Shown in pieces: positions 34,901 to 43,341 of a stretch of DNA of 51,014 bases. How positions within the stretch are numbered: position 1 is the first letter of the stretch; each line of letters starts with the position of its first letter. Both the position numbers and the translations under genes were made by a program. Where the stretch lies: assembly GCA_964529155.1 (NCBI GenBank), contig CAZGVV010000003.1, forward strand, positions 1 through 51,014, read 5' to 3'. A model generated the notes under the pieces. That model was given only the letters and a program-made list of their open reading frames with translations, was not told the origin of the DNA and made no database searches. This DNA comes from CAZGVV01 sp964529155. GTDB taxonomy: Bacteria; Pseudomonadota; Alphaproteobacteria; Rickettsiales; SXRF01.

Positions 34901-36977
34901 CATAGACGCCATTGGCGAGGGTCAATGTGGTAAGGCCTGATGCTGCATTCACTGCGCTAATCGCATTTTCAATGCTGCCGGCATTGGTTTGGCGAAGGGT
35001 GACCGCCGTAGTACCTTTTATGACTGAAGCCGTATCGCTAAAGAAAACACCCGAATTATTGATGTCTACCCGATTGCCTGTAAGTTTGCTGCCATTGGTT
35101 AAAGTAAAGCTGCCACTATCGGCGCTGATGGTGCCACCCGTGGTAACGGAAGTCGGGCCAGAGGCTCCGGTCAGTAGTGTAATGGAATTACCAGTAAGCT
35201 TGATGTCACCAGTGGCAGAAGATACGTTGGCTGAGCCTAAATTACGGCCTAAATTTAACGCGTTCCCAGCGCTTAGGGTAATAGGGGCGCTGGTGGAGGT
35301 AATACTGGCATTCCCCAGAATAGAATTGCCGACCGTCACATCACGGCCTGCGCTTACTGTAAGGCTGCCGGTATTGGTATGAATTTGTACGGGTACGGCT
35401 AAGGCGTTTTGTATGACATCACGGCCTGCAATGAAGTTGATGTTCCCAGAGCCGTTCGAGATCACATTAGCGGATGCAAAAAGGTCGCGTCCTGCAGTGG
35501 CCGTAAGTGAGCCTATGCCGTTCCACGTTACATTACTCAAGATCAGAAAATCCGTCGATGCTGCTAATGAAACATCTGTGCCGGTTAGTGATGCACTCAA
35601 AGATGCATTATTAATGCTTAGGCCAGATATGCTTGGCCCCCCCCATACAAGGAAGTCCGGATCAAGCAGCCATTGGCCTTTATTCCCCTTGCTGGCAGAA
35701 GCATCCACTGAGCCGTTTACGCCAAGCTCATGGCCGGATGTTTCCACAAACCCGCCATTTCCGCCCTGTACGCCGCCACGTGCCAAAATCGTGCCGTCCA
35801 TTTTCGTGGTGCCATCTGACCATACAATCGCTTCGCCGCCATTGCCTTGGTCTGTTGCGTCAACCGTAATCTTGCTGCCTGCTGCCGTGGTGACCGTATT
35901 TGCATGGGCGAGGGTACCTTTACCCTGGCGTTCGCCACCAATATGCACGTGTCCGCCGCCTGCCGAGCCGCTTGCATCAAGTGTTGCGTTGGAGGTGAGG
36001 GTAATGTCTTTGCCGGTGACAGTGATGTCGCCGCCTTTTTGATTCGCGTCTTTACCTGAAGCATCCAATGTTCCGGCGATGTTAACTGCACCATTGCCGC
36101 CATCCAGTAGGATAGCGCCGGTCTTATCAATGCTTGCGCTGGTGGCCTCGATGACACCGGTGTTGTTGATGGCCTGGCTTACAACATCCGATGCAGCGCG
36201 CGCGGTTAAATACACTGCTCCGCCTTGTGCCGAAATGATGCCGTTATTTACTACTGCAGCTTCAAGCGCGTTGCCATTTTGGTCTTTCGCCGCTGCATGC
36301 GCAGGTGCTTCTACAGCAAAGCTATACAATCCGTCACCATACATATCCACCGTTACTGCATCACCGGAGGCAAGGTGTACCGTGCCTTTTTTCGCGCTGA
36401 TAACACCGTCATTCTGTACGCCAGGCGCGACCAATGCAACCAGGCCACCTTGTGTGGCGGTGATGTTGCCTTGGTTGACAATGCTTGCGTCTTTACGGCC
36501 GGGGGTGGTGAATTGATAATGTCCGGCATTAAAATTCTGATCCGTAATATCGGCGGTGCTGGCAACCAGTCCCGCTACGTTTACTTGTGAATTTTTTCCG
36601 AAGAAAACGCCGTTAGGATTGACGATCATTACCTGACCGTTCGCTGTCAGGCTGCCTAAAATCTGGGAGGCATTACCGCTGTGAATCCGATTGAGTGCAA
36701 TCGATTGTGCCCCTGGTTGATAAAAACGGGTGGCTTCTGTAGTGCCAATATCAAAGCTGTTCCAGTCAATGATGGCTTTGTTGGTGGATTGAATGATGTT
36801 CAGCTGCGAAGCGTTGGGTTGGTTAAAAGATACCTGTCCTGAGGCAACGCTGGCACCTTGCGGCAGGGCGCAGGCAGGAGTGCTGAGAAATCCAGTCGCC
36901 ATAGCCGCCGTAACTCCAAGCATAAGACGCGTGGTAAGCGAAGAATGCTGGTATAAAACGGTGCTAGCGTGTCTCAT
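31926..36977 (-). CDS. TpsA: filamentous haemagglutinin-type exoprotein with right-handed beta-helix
   Basis: A 1683-residue exported protein. A signal peptide ends near ACA (residue 37). Residues about 40-285 form the TPS secretion domain with the NPNGVFFG motif near residue 119 that TpsB recognises. Residues about 290-450 carry repeats typical of this family (GGNGGFVETSG, ending in LLDPDF). From about residue 700 to 1490 there are many short N-rich repeats (NN-I--N-I) of a parallel beta-helix. The last 27 residues contain two cysteines 18 residues apart (CGNNF then NCSVS); I see no other cysteine in the mature chain. In the HMW1 adhesin a similar C-terminal cysteine pair keeps the protein attached to its transporter. 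It is probably a surface adhesin. The TpsB gene lies 118 bases upstream on the same strand. Confidence 0.9.
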   Translation of the reverse strand: MRHASTVLYQHSSLTTRLMLGVTAAMATGFLSTPACALPQGASVASGQVSFNQPNASQLNIIQSTNKAIIDWNSFDIGTTEATRFYQPGAQSIALNRIHSGNASQILGSLTANGQVMIVNPNGVFFGKNSQVNVAGLVASTADITDQNFNAGHYQFTTPGRKDASIVNQGNITATQGGLVALVAPGVQNDGVISAKKGTVHLASGDAVTVDMYGDGLYSFAVEAPAHAAAKDQNGNALEAAVVNNGIISAQGGAVYLTARAASDVVSQAINNTGVIEATSASIDKTGAILLDGGNGAVNIAGTLDASGKDANQKGGDITVTGKDITLTSNATLDASGSAGGGHVHIGGERQGKGTLAHANTVTTAAGSKITVDATDQGNGGEAIVWSDGTTKMDGTILARGGVQGGNGGFVETSGHELGVNGSVDASASKGNKGQWLLDPDFLVWGGPSISGLSINNASLSASLTGTDVSLAASTDFLILSNVTWNGIGSLTATAGRDLFASANVISNGSGNINFIAGRDVIQNALAVPVQIHTNTGSLTVSAGRDVTVGNSILGNASITSTSAPITLSAGNALNLGRNLGSANVSSATGDIKLTGNSITLLTGASGPTSVTTGGTISADSGSFTLTNGSKLTGNRVDINNSGVFFSDTASVIKGTTAVTLRQTNAGSIENAISAVNAASGLTTLTLANGVYDETVRIIGRNNFTLQGSGNTILRPTSPGSAVPVAHNIADLAAESYNGVVFLENGDHLNITNLTVDGALIGSPVGVTSHSDVIYNNAGGTLSNVTLLNGGRVPLFAISDNTFGHTSHTVTANHLTSYYTFNGITTAEAAGDLLTFNITSSELVGGPGNSGTGLLLQGITGGSIGDGTLANANFIHNTFYGIFLKDSNANSINTNLVASNVGINLIRSSNNTVNSNAIMGANATNNTSPLGLVLNGAAASTGINISNDSSGNSVNSNAISGSYGVRIFGGDKNDVFNNAISASNHVQANGTSVISSGIKSSFGVVLTSTTNTQVRDNFIEAMLGVHNTSVNNTTISNNQITSSLYGIRLADTTQTMIDGNTLFLDNSAKGVLAYGANNQASIINNTFNNGAIGIDATGANTFTLIRNNLFNNNALGIQLNGGSNSTVDSNTLIGVADGIFASNESGLAFTGNHIHGTGHTGTGLWAQLSDGTIIVGNDADHFQDGITLDQSSHISELQNNTASNNSRYGIYATNSDDVQFIHNTAHNNGVAGLALNTGIDSIFARNTVVGGGVGILAVNASGMTIGGATIADANTIDGTQTAIDVANSSDVLIRNNAVMHSVNGISAASISALQLLDNQLSGNAEDENLTGSGISVSLTPEAIIENNQITSFDRGIFLSQSDNGVIQTNTLTGNNNGIVLLNSANAQLSNNDVTGTGTGSGVLIDSSSGTNLIAGTIRLNQAGVELANGGSTVIDGVTLSDNNTGIFARNGSVVTVSDTDFIRGNAGVVLEGPRTSFGFAGNQNTFTGMPFYFILQNGGMNGAILNASAQIFDGTFASDFTRSQLAQAELQTIDSKDGGAVGTVFYKRFDFDSLQAALQSSQSRSVLSAPNFSYEGQTLNTVTSVDHLTGKTIPGNAITYNRPALDVAGVDLSLLGQGVNRPTPITPNVLSALTPAAGGDNPANGQQYNALASAAGSNNCGNNFLGSGFELGYNSANCSVSNR

Positions 36978-37095
36978 AAAGTCCCCTATTTTTTATTGGC
37001 TTGTTTAAAAACGAGCGTATTTATTAACACATTATTAACTTTAATGCTATCTTTAACCACGGATCTATATAAAAAACCCATTAGTAATATGAGAT

Positions 37096-38817
37096 TTAAT
37101 AGCGATATGCCAAGGAGAAGAAGGCGCGTGGTGAGCGTCCGTCCTGGCCGTTGGCATTAACCAGCTTAGTAAGTGGAAGTCCAACTTCCACCCCGCCCGA
37201 GATGGGCTGCAAAATATTGAAGCGCATGCCAAGACCGGTTGATGCGATGGAAGGTGATTCTTTCTGGCCTGGGGATGCATTGCGAATCCAGACCTTGCCG
37301 AAATCCCAGAAGCTATACAGCTGATAAGACGGAATAATTGACCAGTCACCCTCACGATTATATTGTAATTCGGTGCGTATGGCTGCCCCGGCATCACCCG
37401 TAATCTCGGAAGGATCATATGCAGAACCAAAGCTTTGCCCGCCTACGCCGAACTGCTCTGCTGCCAGAAGCGTGGTTGCAGACATTTGCCCTGTTGCGGC
37501 AGCGTAAAAACTCACAGGCCCATACACCGGCTGCAAGCGACTGATCTGTGCTTCCGCTTTCAAGAACGATGGATCACCTTTTTCGCGGGAATGAGAAACA
37601 CCTTGGTCGTTTTGATCAATATAAAAGCCTTTGGATACCGTGCCACCAAAGCGGTTCACGGCAGCGCTGCTATCCACAAAATCATACGTGCTTCCGACGC
37701 GTAATACACGTAAACGATCTTGATACAGCAATGCGCCCAGTGCATCGACTACCGTATTGCGTGCTTCCACCGTGGAGTTGACATAGAGGTTAGCTAAGCG
37801 CGAGCGTATAAAAGGATGCGACAAGGCCACGCTGAAATCATTGTCCTGACTTTCAATTCCAAACGCGGATAAGCGATAGGCCGGGTTTGAATTCGTATGC
37901 GCATAGGAGAGTGTGGCTTTCGTGCCTTCGCTATTCAATTGCTCTTCATGGCCAAGCTGAATGTAATGCAATTCATTATTCTGTGCAGTGACAACGCCAT
38001 GAAGTTGTGTGCGTTCATAAAGTCCCAATATATTATTCGCATTTGCCGTTAATCCGGTCTGCACAGGGCCCACATAGCGGCTGCCTCGATTATCTGCTGT
38101 GACTGAACCGTCTACGTGGTCTACATCCATGCTAATCACTAAATCTGCTGCACCCGTTGCTTCCGCTGCAGGGCGAATAATCGCGCGTGCGGTGACACCT
38201 GGTAAATCCTGCATCAGCAATAAATAGCGTTCAAGTGTAGCAGAATTAAGCGGGCGGTCTTTTTCAATGCTTTTGGCATAGCCTTTAAGCAGCCATGAAT
38301 CACCAGGAACGCCACTGAATTCAACGGTGTTAATATATCCTTCCACCACCTGAATGGTCACATTTCCACCGGCAATGCGTTGCGGCGGCACTACAGCACG
38401 CGACAAAATATACCCTGCATTACGATAGCGAACCGTGATGTGGTTGGCGATGTCACTCAATGTTTTGAGCGTAATATTTTTGCCGACATAGGGTGCGTAT
38501 TCGCTTTTCAACGCCTCTCCACTAAAAGCAGTCGCACCTTGCACTGTTAGGGAGTTTAACGTGAATTGAATATCACCTTGCAAATTTTGCTCGCCATGGT
38601 CCCCGGACACGGTAACACCGGGTTGACCACCCACATCTGGTGTTGGATTTACCGGCACGCTTAAGCGTTGCCCTGCTTGTCCGGGTTGCCATGAGGGTGC
38701 TTGCGGAATAACAGGGGGGGTGGCAAGTGCCGAAGTAGAAAGTAATGCGCTGACAGAAAGTAGCGCTAAACTATAGCCGGCAAGCGTTTTGATGGTAAAA
38801 AATGCAGATTGTTTCAT
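37096..38817 (-). CDS. TpsB: ShlB/FhaC-type outer-membrane transporter
   Basis: A 573-residue outer-membrane protein. The signal peptide ends near ALA (residue 32) and is followed by a Pro-rich linker. POTRA-like domains lie near residues 78-230 (FTLNSLTVQGATAFSGEAL; YRNAGYILSRAVVPPQ; IQVVEGYINTVEF). The rest forms a 16-strand barrel ending in FFSLAYRY, with the expected C-terminal aromatic residue. The loop motif FGVGGQSFGSAYDPSEITGD corresponds to the VRGY/F region essential in FhaC-type transporters. It exports the downstream TpsA protein across the outer membrane. GGAAAG lies about 6 bases before ATG 38817. Confidence 0.9.
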   Translation of the reverse strand: MKQSAFFTIKTLAGYSLALLSVSALLSTSALATPPVIPQAPSWQPGQAGQRLSVPVNPTPDVGGQPGVTVSGDHGEQNLQGDIQFTLNSLTVQGATAFSGEALKSEYAPYVGKNITLKTLSDIANHITVRYRNAGYILSRAVVPPQRIAGGNVTIQVVEGYINTVEFSGVPGDSWLLKGYAKSIEKDRPLNSATLERYLLLMQDLPGVTARAIIRPAAEATGAADLVISMDVDHVDGSVTADNRGSRYVGPVQTGLTANANNILGLYERTQLHGVVTAQNNELHYIQLGHEEQLNSEGTKATLSYAHTNSNPAYRLSAFGIESQDNDFSVALSHPFIRSRLANLYVNSTVEARNTVVDALGALLYQDRLRVLRVGSTYDFVDSSAAVNRFGGTVSKGFYIDQNDQGVSHSREKGDPSFLKAEAQISRLQPVYGPVSFYAAATGQMSATTLLAAEQFGVGGQSFGSAYDPSEITGDAGAAIRTELQYNREGDWSIIPSYQLYSFWDFGKVWIRNASPGQKESPSIASTGLGMRFNILQPISGGVEVGLPLTKLVNANGQDGRSPRAFFSLAYRY

Positions 38818-38916
38818 GCGCTGCTTTCCAGCTATTGAAAATAATGAATAATGTACACTATTTGCCTACTGGCAATGGCATGGGTAGTAAAGTAAATTCT
38901 CCATAAAGGAAATGAG

Positions 38917-38955
38917 TAAATTGCAAAGTGTGATGTATGCATCACATGCAATTTA
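38917..38955. promoter_or_regulatory. composite palindrome upstream of the tpsB-tpsA operon
   Basis: TAAATTGCA (38917-38925) pairs with TGCAATTTA (38947-38955), and nested inside TGTGATG pairs with CATCACA around TATG. The inner part resembles a CRP/FNR-type site (TGTGA and TCACA) but with 8 instead of 6 bases between half-sites. It lies 100-138 bases before the tpsB start and 28 bases after the merR stop. It could be an operator or a terminator; no T-run follows on the minus strand. Confidence 0.4.
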
Positions 38956-38982
38956 CGCGCATTAATTAGCGTATTAAAATGA

Positions 38983-39621
38983 TTATAGTGCGGGCAATGC
39001 CAGAAGCATTTTTTTCAAATCCAGCAATTCGGCATGGATGGCGCGTAAGGCCTCTTTGCGTTCAGGCGAAAGAGTTGCCATAGGTTGTGCTGGGGGAAGG
39101 GTGGCAGGTTCAGGAGTGGCGGGAATAGTCAGTGAACTGAATAAAGGGGTATCAAGCAAAGACTCCATGCGGTTGCGTGATTTTTTTTCTTGTGCCATTT
39201 CCACGGCCTCTCGGCTTTTATTTTTTCGACTATCCGCCAGCGCTTTGCGGGCGCCTTTAATAGTGTAGCCCTGTTTATAGAGCAATTGTTTGATTGTGAC
39301 CAGCGTGTCAATGTCCTGTGGGCGATAATAGCGTCGTCCGCCGCGTAATTTTAAGGGCTTAAGCTGGCCGAATTTACTTTCCCAGAAGCGCAGCACATGT
39401 GCAGGCAAATCCAGCATATCGGCGGTTTCGCTGATGGTCTTGAAGGCGTCATGCGCTTTGGATTCCTCCATTTGCGCATATTTATTCGGTGTTTTTTTTG
39501 CAGGTTTATTTAGGCTTGGCAGCACTTCTAAATCTGTGCCGTCAAAAAGGGACGATGCGATAGAAAATTCGGCACCAATGGTACTAAAAAGATCGATTTC
39601 CTGAACGTCACTCTGCGCCAT
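38983..39621 (-). CDS. MerR-family transcriptional regulator
   Basis: A 212-residue protein. The winged-helix DNA-binding domain lies at about residues 58-125: FKTISETADMLDLPAHVLRF, WESKFGQLKPLK and GGRRYYRPQDIDTL are typical of MerR proteins. The C-terminal part is charged and Pro-rich, without a metal- or ligand-binding cysteine pattern. A MerR gene directly after ihfA is a standard feature of alphaproteobacteria, where its target is not well defined. It starts 47 bases after the ihfA stop and is likely in one transcript with it. Confidence 0.88.
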   Translation of the reverse strand: MAQSDVQEIDLFSTIGAEFSIASSLFDGTDLEVLPSLNKPAKKTPNKYAQMEESKAHDAFKTISETADMLDLPAHVLRFWESKFGQLKPLKLRGGRRYYRPQDIDTLVTIKQLLYKQGYTIKGARKALADSRKNKSREAVEMAQEKKSRNRMESLLDTPLFSSLTIPATPEPATLPPAQPMATLSPERKEALRAIHAELLDLKKMLLALPAL

Positions 39622-39668
39622 AACGAACTCCTGATATATTGCCCCGCGCAGTTGGGCCCGTCACGGCG

Positions 39669-39983
39669 TCAGCTTGCGGGTTTCTTGGAGAGTTGTTGGT
39701 TTACCCTTGCCTTGAACAAATTCGATGCGTTGAACGAAAGCACGGTACGCGCCGTAATAGGCACTTCCACGCCTGTTTTAGGATTACGGCCCACGCGCTG
39801 TTTTTTGCGGCGAAGGGCGAACGTTCCGAAAGAAGACAATTTCACTGTCTCATTTTCTTCCAGAGCGAGGGCGATTTCATCAATTACTGCATCTACCAGC
39901 GTGTTGCATTCCTGCAAAGACAGGCCGATTTCCTTGTAAACGGAAGCGCTCAGATCAGCGCGTGTGAGTGTTTTTTCAGTCAT
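39669..39983 (-). CDS. ihfA: integration host factor subunit alpha
   Basis: A 104-residue DNA-bending protein of the HU/IHF family. LTRADLSASVYKEIGLS begins the helical half, and the signature GTFALRRKKQRVGRNPKTG with the conserved Pro that inserts into DNA is complete. The length fits IhfA. It partners with IhfB, not encoded here. The neighbours fabH upstream and merR downstream give the usual alphaproteobacterial order. Confidence 0.93.
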   Translation of the reverse strand: MTEKTLTRADLSASVYKEIGLSLQECNTLVDAVIDEIALALEENETVKLSSFGTFALRRKKQRVGRNPKTGVEVPITARTVLSFNASNLFKARVNQQLSKKPAS

Positions 39984-40342
39984 AATACATTCCTTATAAT
40001 ATGAATCTAAGGCTTCGTCAATAGGTTGATTATAAAAGCACGGGAAAGCGCGCTCTGCAAGTGGATTTAATAGGAAAAATGAGGTTAAATGTTGGTAATG
40101 AGTGGGTTTATGGGGATTTAAGGGTTGGTTAGGTTTCGCTAATACCTCTTTCTCACGCCCGCACCACTTTTCTCTCTAACCTACAGAAATAATAGATGCG
40201 GGTGCGTAAGAGGGAGCTGTGAGGAAGAGGTGGAAGAAAATGCAATCAATTCAGCGCCAGCCCTAAGGAAGTCTAAAGCATATTGGTGAAGATTAAAAAT
40301 TAGCGCGCAAGTGGAGTGAAGCTGAAATTGATTTCGAATTTA
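39984..40342. other. 359-bp fabH-ihfA intergenic region with an imperfect long hairpin
   Basis: The region should carry the ihfA promoter. ACCTCTTTCTCAC (40144-40156) pairs with GTGAGGAAGAGGT (40219-40231) at 12 of 13 positions, and CCCGCA (40158-40163) pairs with TGCGGG (40197-40202) inside. I see no gene. Confidence 0.55.
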
Positions 40343-41302
40343 TCACCAGCGAACTAAGCAGCTGCCCCAGGTCAGTCCTGCGCCCAGTGCGGTGAGCGCA
40401 ATTAACTGTCCCGGTTTTAACTTGCCGGCATTATGCGCTTCGGCAAGCGCTAAGGGGATGGATGCGGCTGATGTGTTTGCATGATTGGCGACGGTAGAAA
40501 TAATATGCTCTTCGGTAATCCCCAGCTTCTGGGCTACCGCCGCTAGGATGCGAGCGTTTGCCTGATGTGGCACCAACCAATCGACATCACTTGCCGTAAG
40601 GTTTAATGCAGCTAACGCAGTGGACACGCTGGCTGACATTTTGGCGCTGGCATGGCGGAAAATCTCCTTCCCTTCCATAAACAGCGTGCCTGCCTGTTTG
40701 GTTTTTGACACGCCGCCGGTGGTGGCGAGTAAATCACCGTATTGCCCGTCGGAATGAATTCGGCTATAGACCACGCCGCGTTCAGTATTTTCTTGTGCTT
40801 CCAGCACCAATGCGCCAGCGCCGTCACCAAACAGAATACAGGTTCCACGGTCTTGCCAGTTTAAAATGCGCGAATAGGTTTCCGCGCCAATCACCAGCGC
40901 GCGCGTTGCCGCCCCGGTTTTCAGTAAACTATCGGCTATGGTCAGGGCGTATATAAAACCGGAACATGCCGCGTTTACATCAAACGCTGCCCCCTGCATG
41001 ATGCCAAGCTTGTGTTGGATACGTGTGGCGGTGGCGGGCATGGTTTCGTCAGGTGTCGTGGTGGCAACGATAACCAGGTCAATATCGCTTGGCGTCAATT
41101 TTGCATCCGCCAGTGCAGCGCGTGCGGCGTGTGCGCCGAGGTCGGATGTGGTTTCTCCGTCTGCTGCAATATGGCGCTGACGAATGCCGGTGCGTTCTAC
41201 AATCCATGCGTCATTAGTATCGAGCGTGGCCTCGAATTCCTGATTTTTCATGATGCGCAACGGCAAATACGCGCCGACACCCCGCACGACCGACTGTTTC
41301 AC
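40343..41302 (-). CDS. fabH: beta-ketoacyl-ACP synthase III (KAS III)
   Basis: A 319-residue enzyme that condenses acetyl-CoA with malonyl-ACP to begin fatty acid synthesis. The catalytic triad is Cys 113 (NAACSGF), His 246 (VPHQANARI) and Asn 276 (ANTSAAS). The start codon is GTG at 41302; it overlaps the plsX stop as GTGA (41299-41302), so the two genes are translationally coupled. Length and order (plsX, fabH, ihfA) are typical of alphaproteobacteria. Confidence 0.95.
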   Translation of the reverse strand: MKQSVVRGVGAYLPLRIMKNQEFEATLDTNDAWIVERTGIRQRHIAADGETTSDLGAHAARAALADAKLTPSDIDLVIVATTTPDETMPATATRIQHKLGIMQGAAFDVNAACSGFIYALTIADSLLKTGAATRALVIGAETYSRILNWQDRGTCILFGDGAGALVLEAQENTERGVVYSRIHSDGQYGDLLATTGGVSKTKQAGTLFMEGKEIFRHASAKMSASVSTALAALNLTASDVDWLVPHQANARILAAVAQKLGITEEHIISTVANHANTSAASIPLALAEAHNAGKLKPGQLIALTALGAGLTWGSCLVRW

Positions 41303-42381
41303 GAGCGCGCTGCCTTTTTGGGCGTTACTTCGGCGATGCTTGGGATTTGGATTTCTCCGTAGCGGGCGATTTCTTGGGTGATTTTGTCATTAATGTTATG
41401 CGCCGCCAGTTCTACTGCCACGGTGATGGCATTGCAAAAAGCATATGCATCAGCGCGGCCATGGCTTTTTACCGCAATGCCGTTTAATCCCACAAACATC
41501 GCGCCGTTGCGCTTGCGGGTGTCAAGCTTGTCGCGCACAACAGAAAGTGCGCCGCTGGCAAGCAAGGCACCACATTTTGCTAACACTGAGCTACCAAACG
41601 CCGCTTTCATATAATTGCGTATCAGCCCCGCCGTGCCTTCGGCCATTTTAAGGGCAACATTGCCGGTGAAGCCGTCGGTTACCACTACGTCTACCGCGCC
41701 CTCCGGAATGTGGTTGCCTTCGATAAAGCCACGAAAATCCAGATCCACACCGCAATTTTTGAGCATAAACGATGCTTGCTGTAATGCTTCATGGCCTTTC
41801 ATATCTTCTGAGCCGATATTCAAAATGCCGATTTTGGGTTTGGAGAGCCCAAGCACAGCGCGGGCGAATGCATCGCCCATGATGGCGAAATGGAATAGAT
41901 CGCGCGCGTCGCATTCCACATTAGCGCCGAGGTCCAGCATCACGCATTCACCGTTACGGGTAGGGAATAAGGATACGATGGCCGGGCGGGAAATACCGGG
42001 TAGGGTTTTGAGGACGATTTTGCTCATTGCCATCAGTGCGCCGGTGTTGCCGGCGGATACAATGCCAAATGCCCCGCCCTTGTGAACAGCGTCAATATCC
42101 AGACGCATGCTGGATTGGCGGCCCTGTCGCACGGCAACGGCGGGTTTCTCGTCCATGGCGATGACTGAGTCAGTGTGCTGAATGTCGCAGGCGGCGCGCA
42201 GTGCAGGCATTTCTGCCAATAAAGGCGTTAGCCGCGCGCTATCACCTACCAGCAGAAAGCGCAGGCCAGGGTGACGCAGCAGCGCCATTTCAGCGCCTTT
42301 TAAAATACACAACGGCGCATTATCGCCGCCCATGGCATCAAGTGCCAACGGTAATTGTAATGCCTGGGTTGATTGAGGCAC
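41299..42381 (-). CDS. plsX: phosphate acyltransferase PlsX
   Basis: A 360-residue cytosolic enzyme that turns acyl-ACP into acyl-phosphate for phospholipid synthesis. The N-terminal LALDAMGGDNAP is the family signature; GIVSAGNTGALMA and VVVTDGFTGNVALK are further conserved segments. It begins 19 bases after the rpmF stop and overlaps fabH by 4 bases, giving the operon rpmF-plsX-fabH. Confidence 0.95.
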   Translation of the reverse strand: MPQSTQALQLPLALDAMGGDNAPLCILKGAEMALLRHPGLRFLLVGDSARLTPLLAEMPALRAACDIQHTDSVIAMDEKPAVAVRQGRQSSMRLDIDAVHKGGAFGIVSAGNTGALMAMSKIVLKTLPGISRPAIVSLFPTRNGECVMLDLGANVECDARDLFHFAIMGDAFARAVLGLSKPKIGILNIGSEDMKGHEALQQASFMLKNCGVDLDFRGFIEGNHIPEGAVDVVVTDGFTGNVALKMAEGTAGLIRNYMKAAFGSSVLAKCGALLASGALSVVRDKLDTRKRNGAMFVGLNGIAVKSHGRADAYAFCNAITVAVELAAHNINDKITQEIARYGEIQIPSIAEVTPKKAARS

Positions 42382-42400
42382 GGGAGCGCCCGATTATATA

Positions 42401-42583
42401 TTAAGGACGCACTTTCGCGGTGGTAACGCGGCGGCCATTATAATGCCCGTCCGGTGACACGTGGTGAGGGCGCTTTAATTCGCCCGTGGTCTTATCTTCC
42501 ACGGCCGTTACGTTTTTAAGCGCGTGGTGCGAACGGCGCATATTACGACGCGAAGGGGTGGTTTTTCTTTTAGGTACGGCCAT
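42401..42583 (-). CDS. rpmF: 50S ribosomal protein L32
   Basis: A 60-residue basic protein beginning MAVPKRKTTPSRRNMRRSHH, with the alphaproteobacterial form of the C-terminal half (CHRCG-type zinc ribbon absent; HHVSPDGHYNGR instead). It leads the rpmF-plsX-fabH operon. GGAAT-type purines precede the ATG. Confidence 0.95.
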   Translation of the reverse strand: MAVPKRKTTPSRRNMRRSHHALKNVTAVEDKTTGELKRPHHVSPDGHYNGRRVTTAKVRP

Positions 42584-42654
42584 GGGAATACATCCTTATA
42601 GTGTAGGGAAGGGAGGCATATACTATAAAAATACCGCCCTGTGAAGCGCTTTTA

Positions 42655-43248
42655 TCACAGTAGGCGTATCAATTTGATCACCGGCGACACCACGCGGATA
42701 TTGTCATTTTCCAGGCTGAGCGGGGCAAAGGAGGGGTCAGTGGAGTGGGGAAGTAAAAAAGGCGGAGCATATTTACGCAGCAGTGTTTCGGCGCTGCCAT
42801 TGTCATCATAATGCTGCGCTACCACGATTTGCCCGGCGCGGCACGGGCTGTCCAGCTCAGCAATGATGATGTCTCCAGCAAGGATACCTGCCAGGTTTAA
42901 GCTGTCATCCCGCGCTTCCAGAGCATAAGCCTTGTTTGAGTAATAGCCTGTTTCTTCTAAATAAAATTTGCCTTCTTTTTGCACCACCTGTTTGGACGCC
43001 CGGGTGCGTGCGGGTTCACATTGAAAGGGAATCAGGCAGCTCTCCGACACGCCTGCCGCAGCACTTTCCATGCCGAGCAACTCGCCGATGGGTATATTCA
43101 CCCGCTGAGCAATCAGGGTTGCTTCGTCAGCTTTAAGTTGGCGTTTGCCTTGTAACAGATTGGTTACAACCGATTTATCGCGATTGAGCAGGCGTGCCAA
43201 CTCCGTTTGCGTAATGCCATGAGTATCAAGCAGACGTTTGAGGTTCAT
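42655..43248 (-). CDS. XRE-type HTH repressor with S24 (LexA/CI-like) C-terminal domain
   Basis: A 197-residue protein from ATG 43248 (MNLKRLLDTHGITQTELARL); ATG 43257 is an alternative. Residues 1-60 form an XRE helix-turn-helix. The C-terminal part resembles the S24 self-cleaving domain of CI/LexA repressors: RDDSLNLAGILAGDIIIAE supplies a candidate catalytic Ser, and the later LLRKYAP supplies a candidate Lys. Such proteins often sense DNA damage through RecA. A 13-bp palindrome lies just before the start and could be its own operator. The gene is divergent from another XRE gene at 43342. Confidence 0.75.
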   Translation of the reverse strand: MNLKRLLDTHGITQTELARLLNRDKSVVTNLLQGKRQLKADEATLIAQRVNIPIGELLGMESAAAGVSESCLIPFQCEPARTRASKQVVQKEGKFYLEETGYYSNKAYALEARDDSLNLAGILAGDIIIAELDSPCRAGQIVVAQHYDDNGSAETLLRKYAPPFLLPHSTDPSFAPLSLENDNIRVVSPVIKLIRLL

Positions 43249-43264
43249 AATATCCATCCCGTCT

Positions 43265-43277
43265 GTGTAGCCTACAC
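43265..43277. promoter_or_regulatory. 13-bp perfect palindrome between two divergent XRE regulators
   Basis: GTGTAG-C-CTACAC, located 17 bases before ATG 43248 and 65 bases before ATG 43342. Its position suits an operator for autoregulation by the S24/XRE repressor or the divergent XRE protein. Binding is inferred from symmetry and position only. Confidence 0.4.
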
Positions 43278-43341
43278 GGCTGCAACAGGCAGTTGTGTTT
43301 TTATATTATTTCTATTGACTAGAAGTTGAGATTATCGCAAC

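Noticed and set aside
35413..36042. Long plus-strand frames opposite tpsA (for example 35413-36042 and 34912-35382)
   Set aside because: They mirror the repetitive codons of tpsA on the other strand; no start signals or family motifs are seen.
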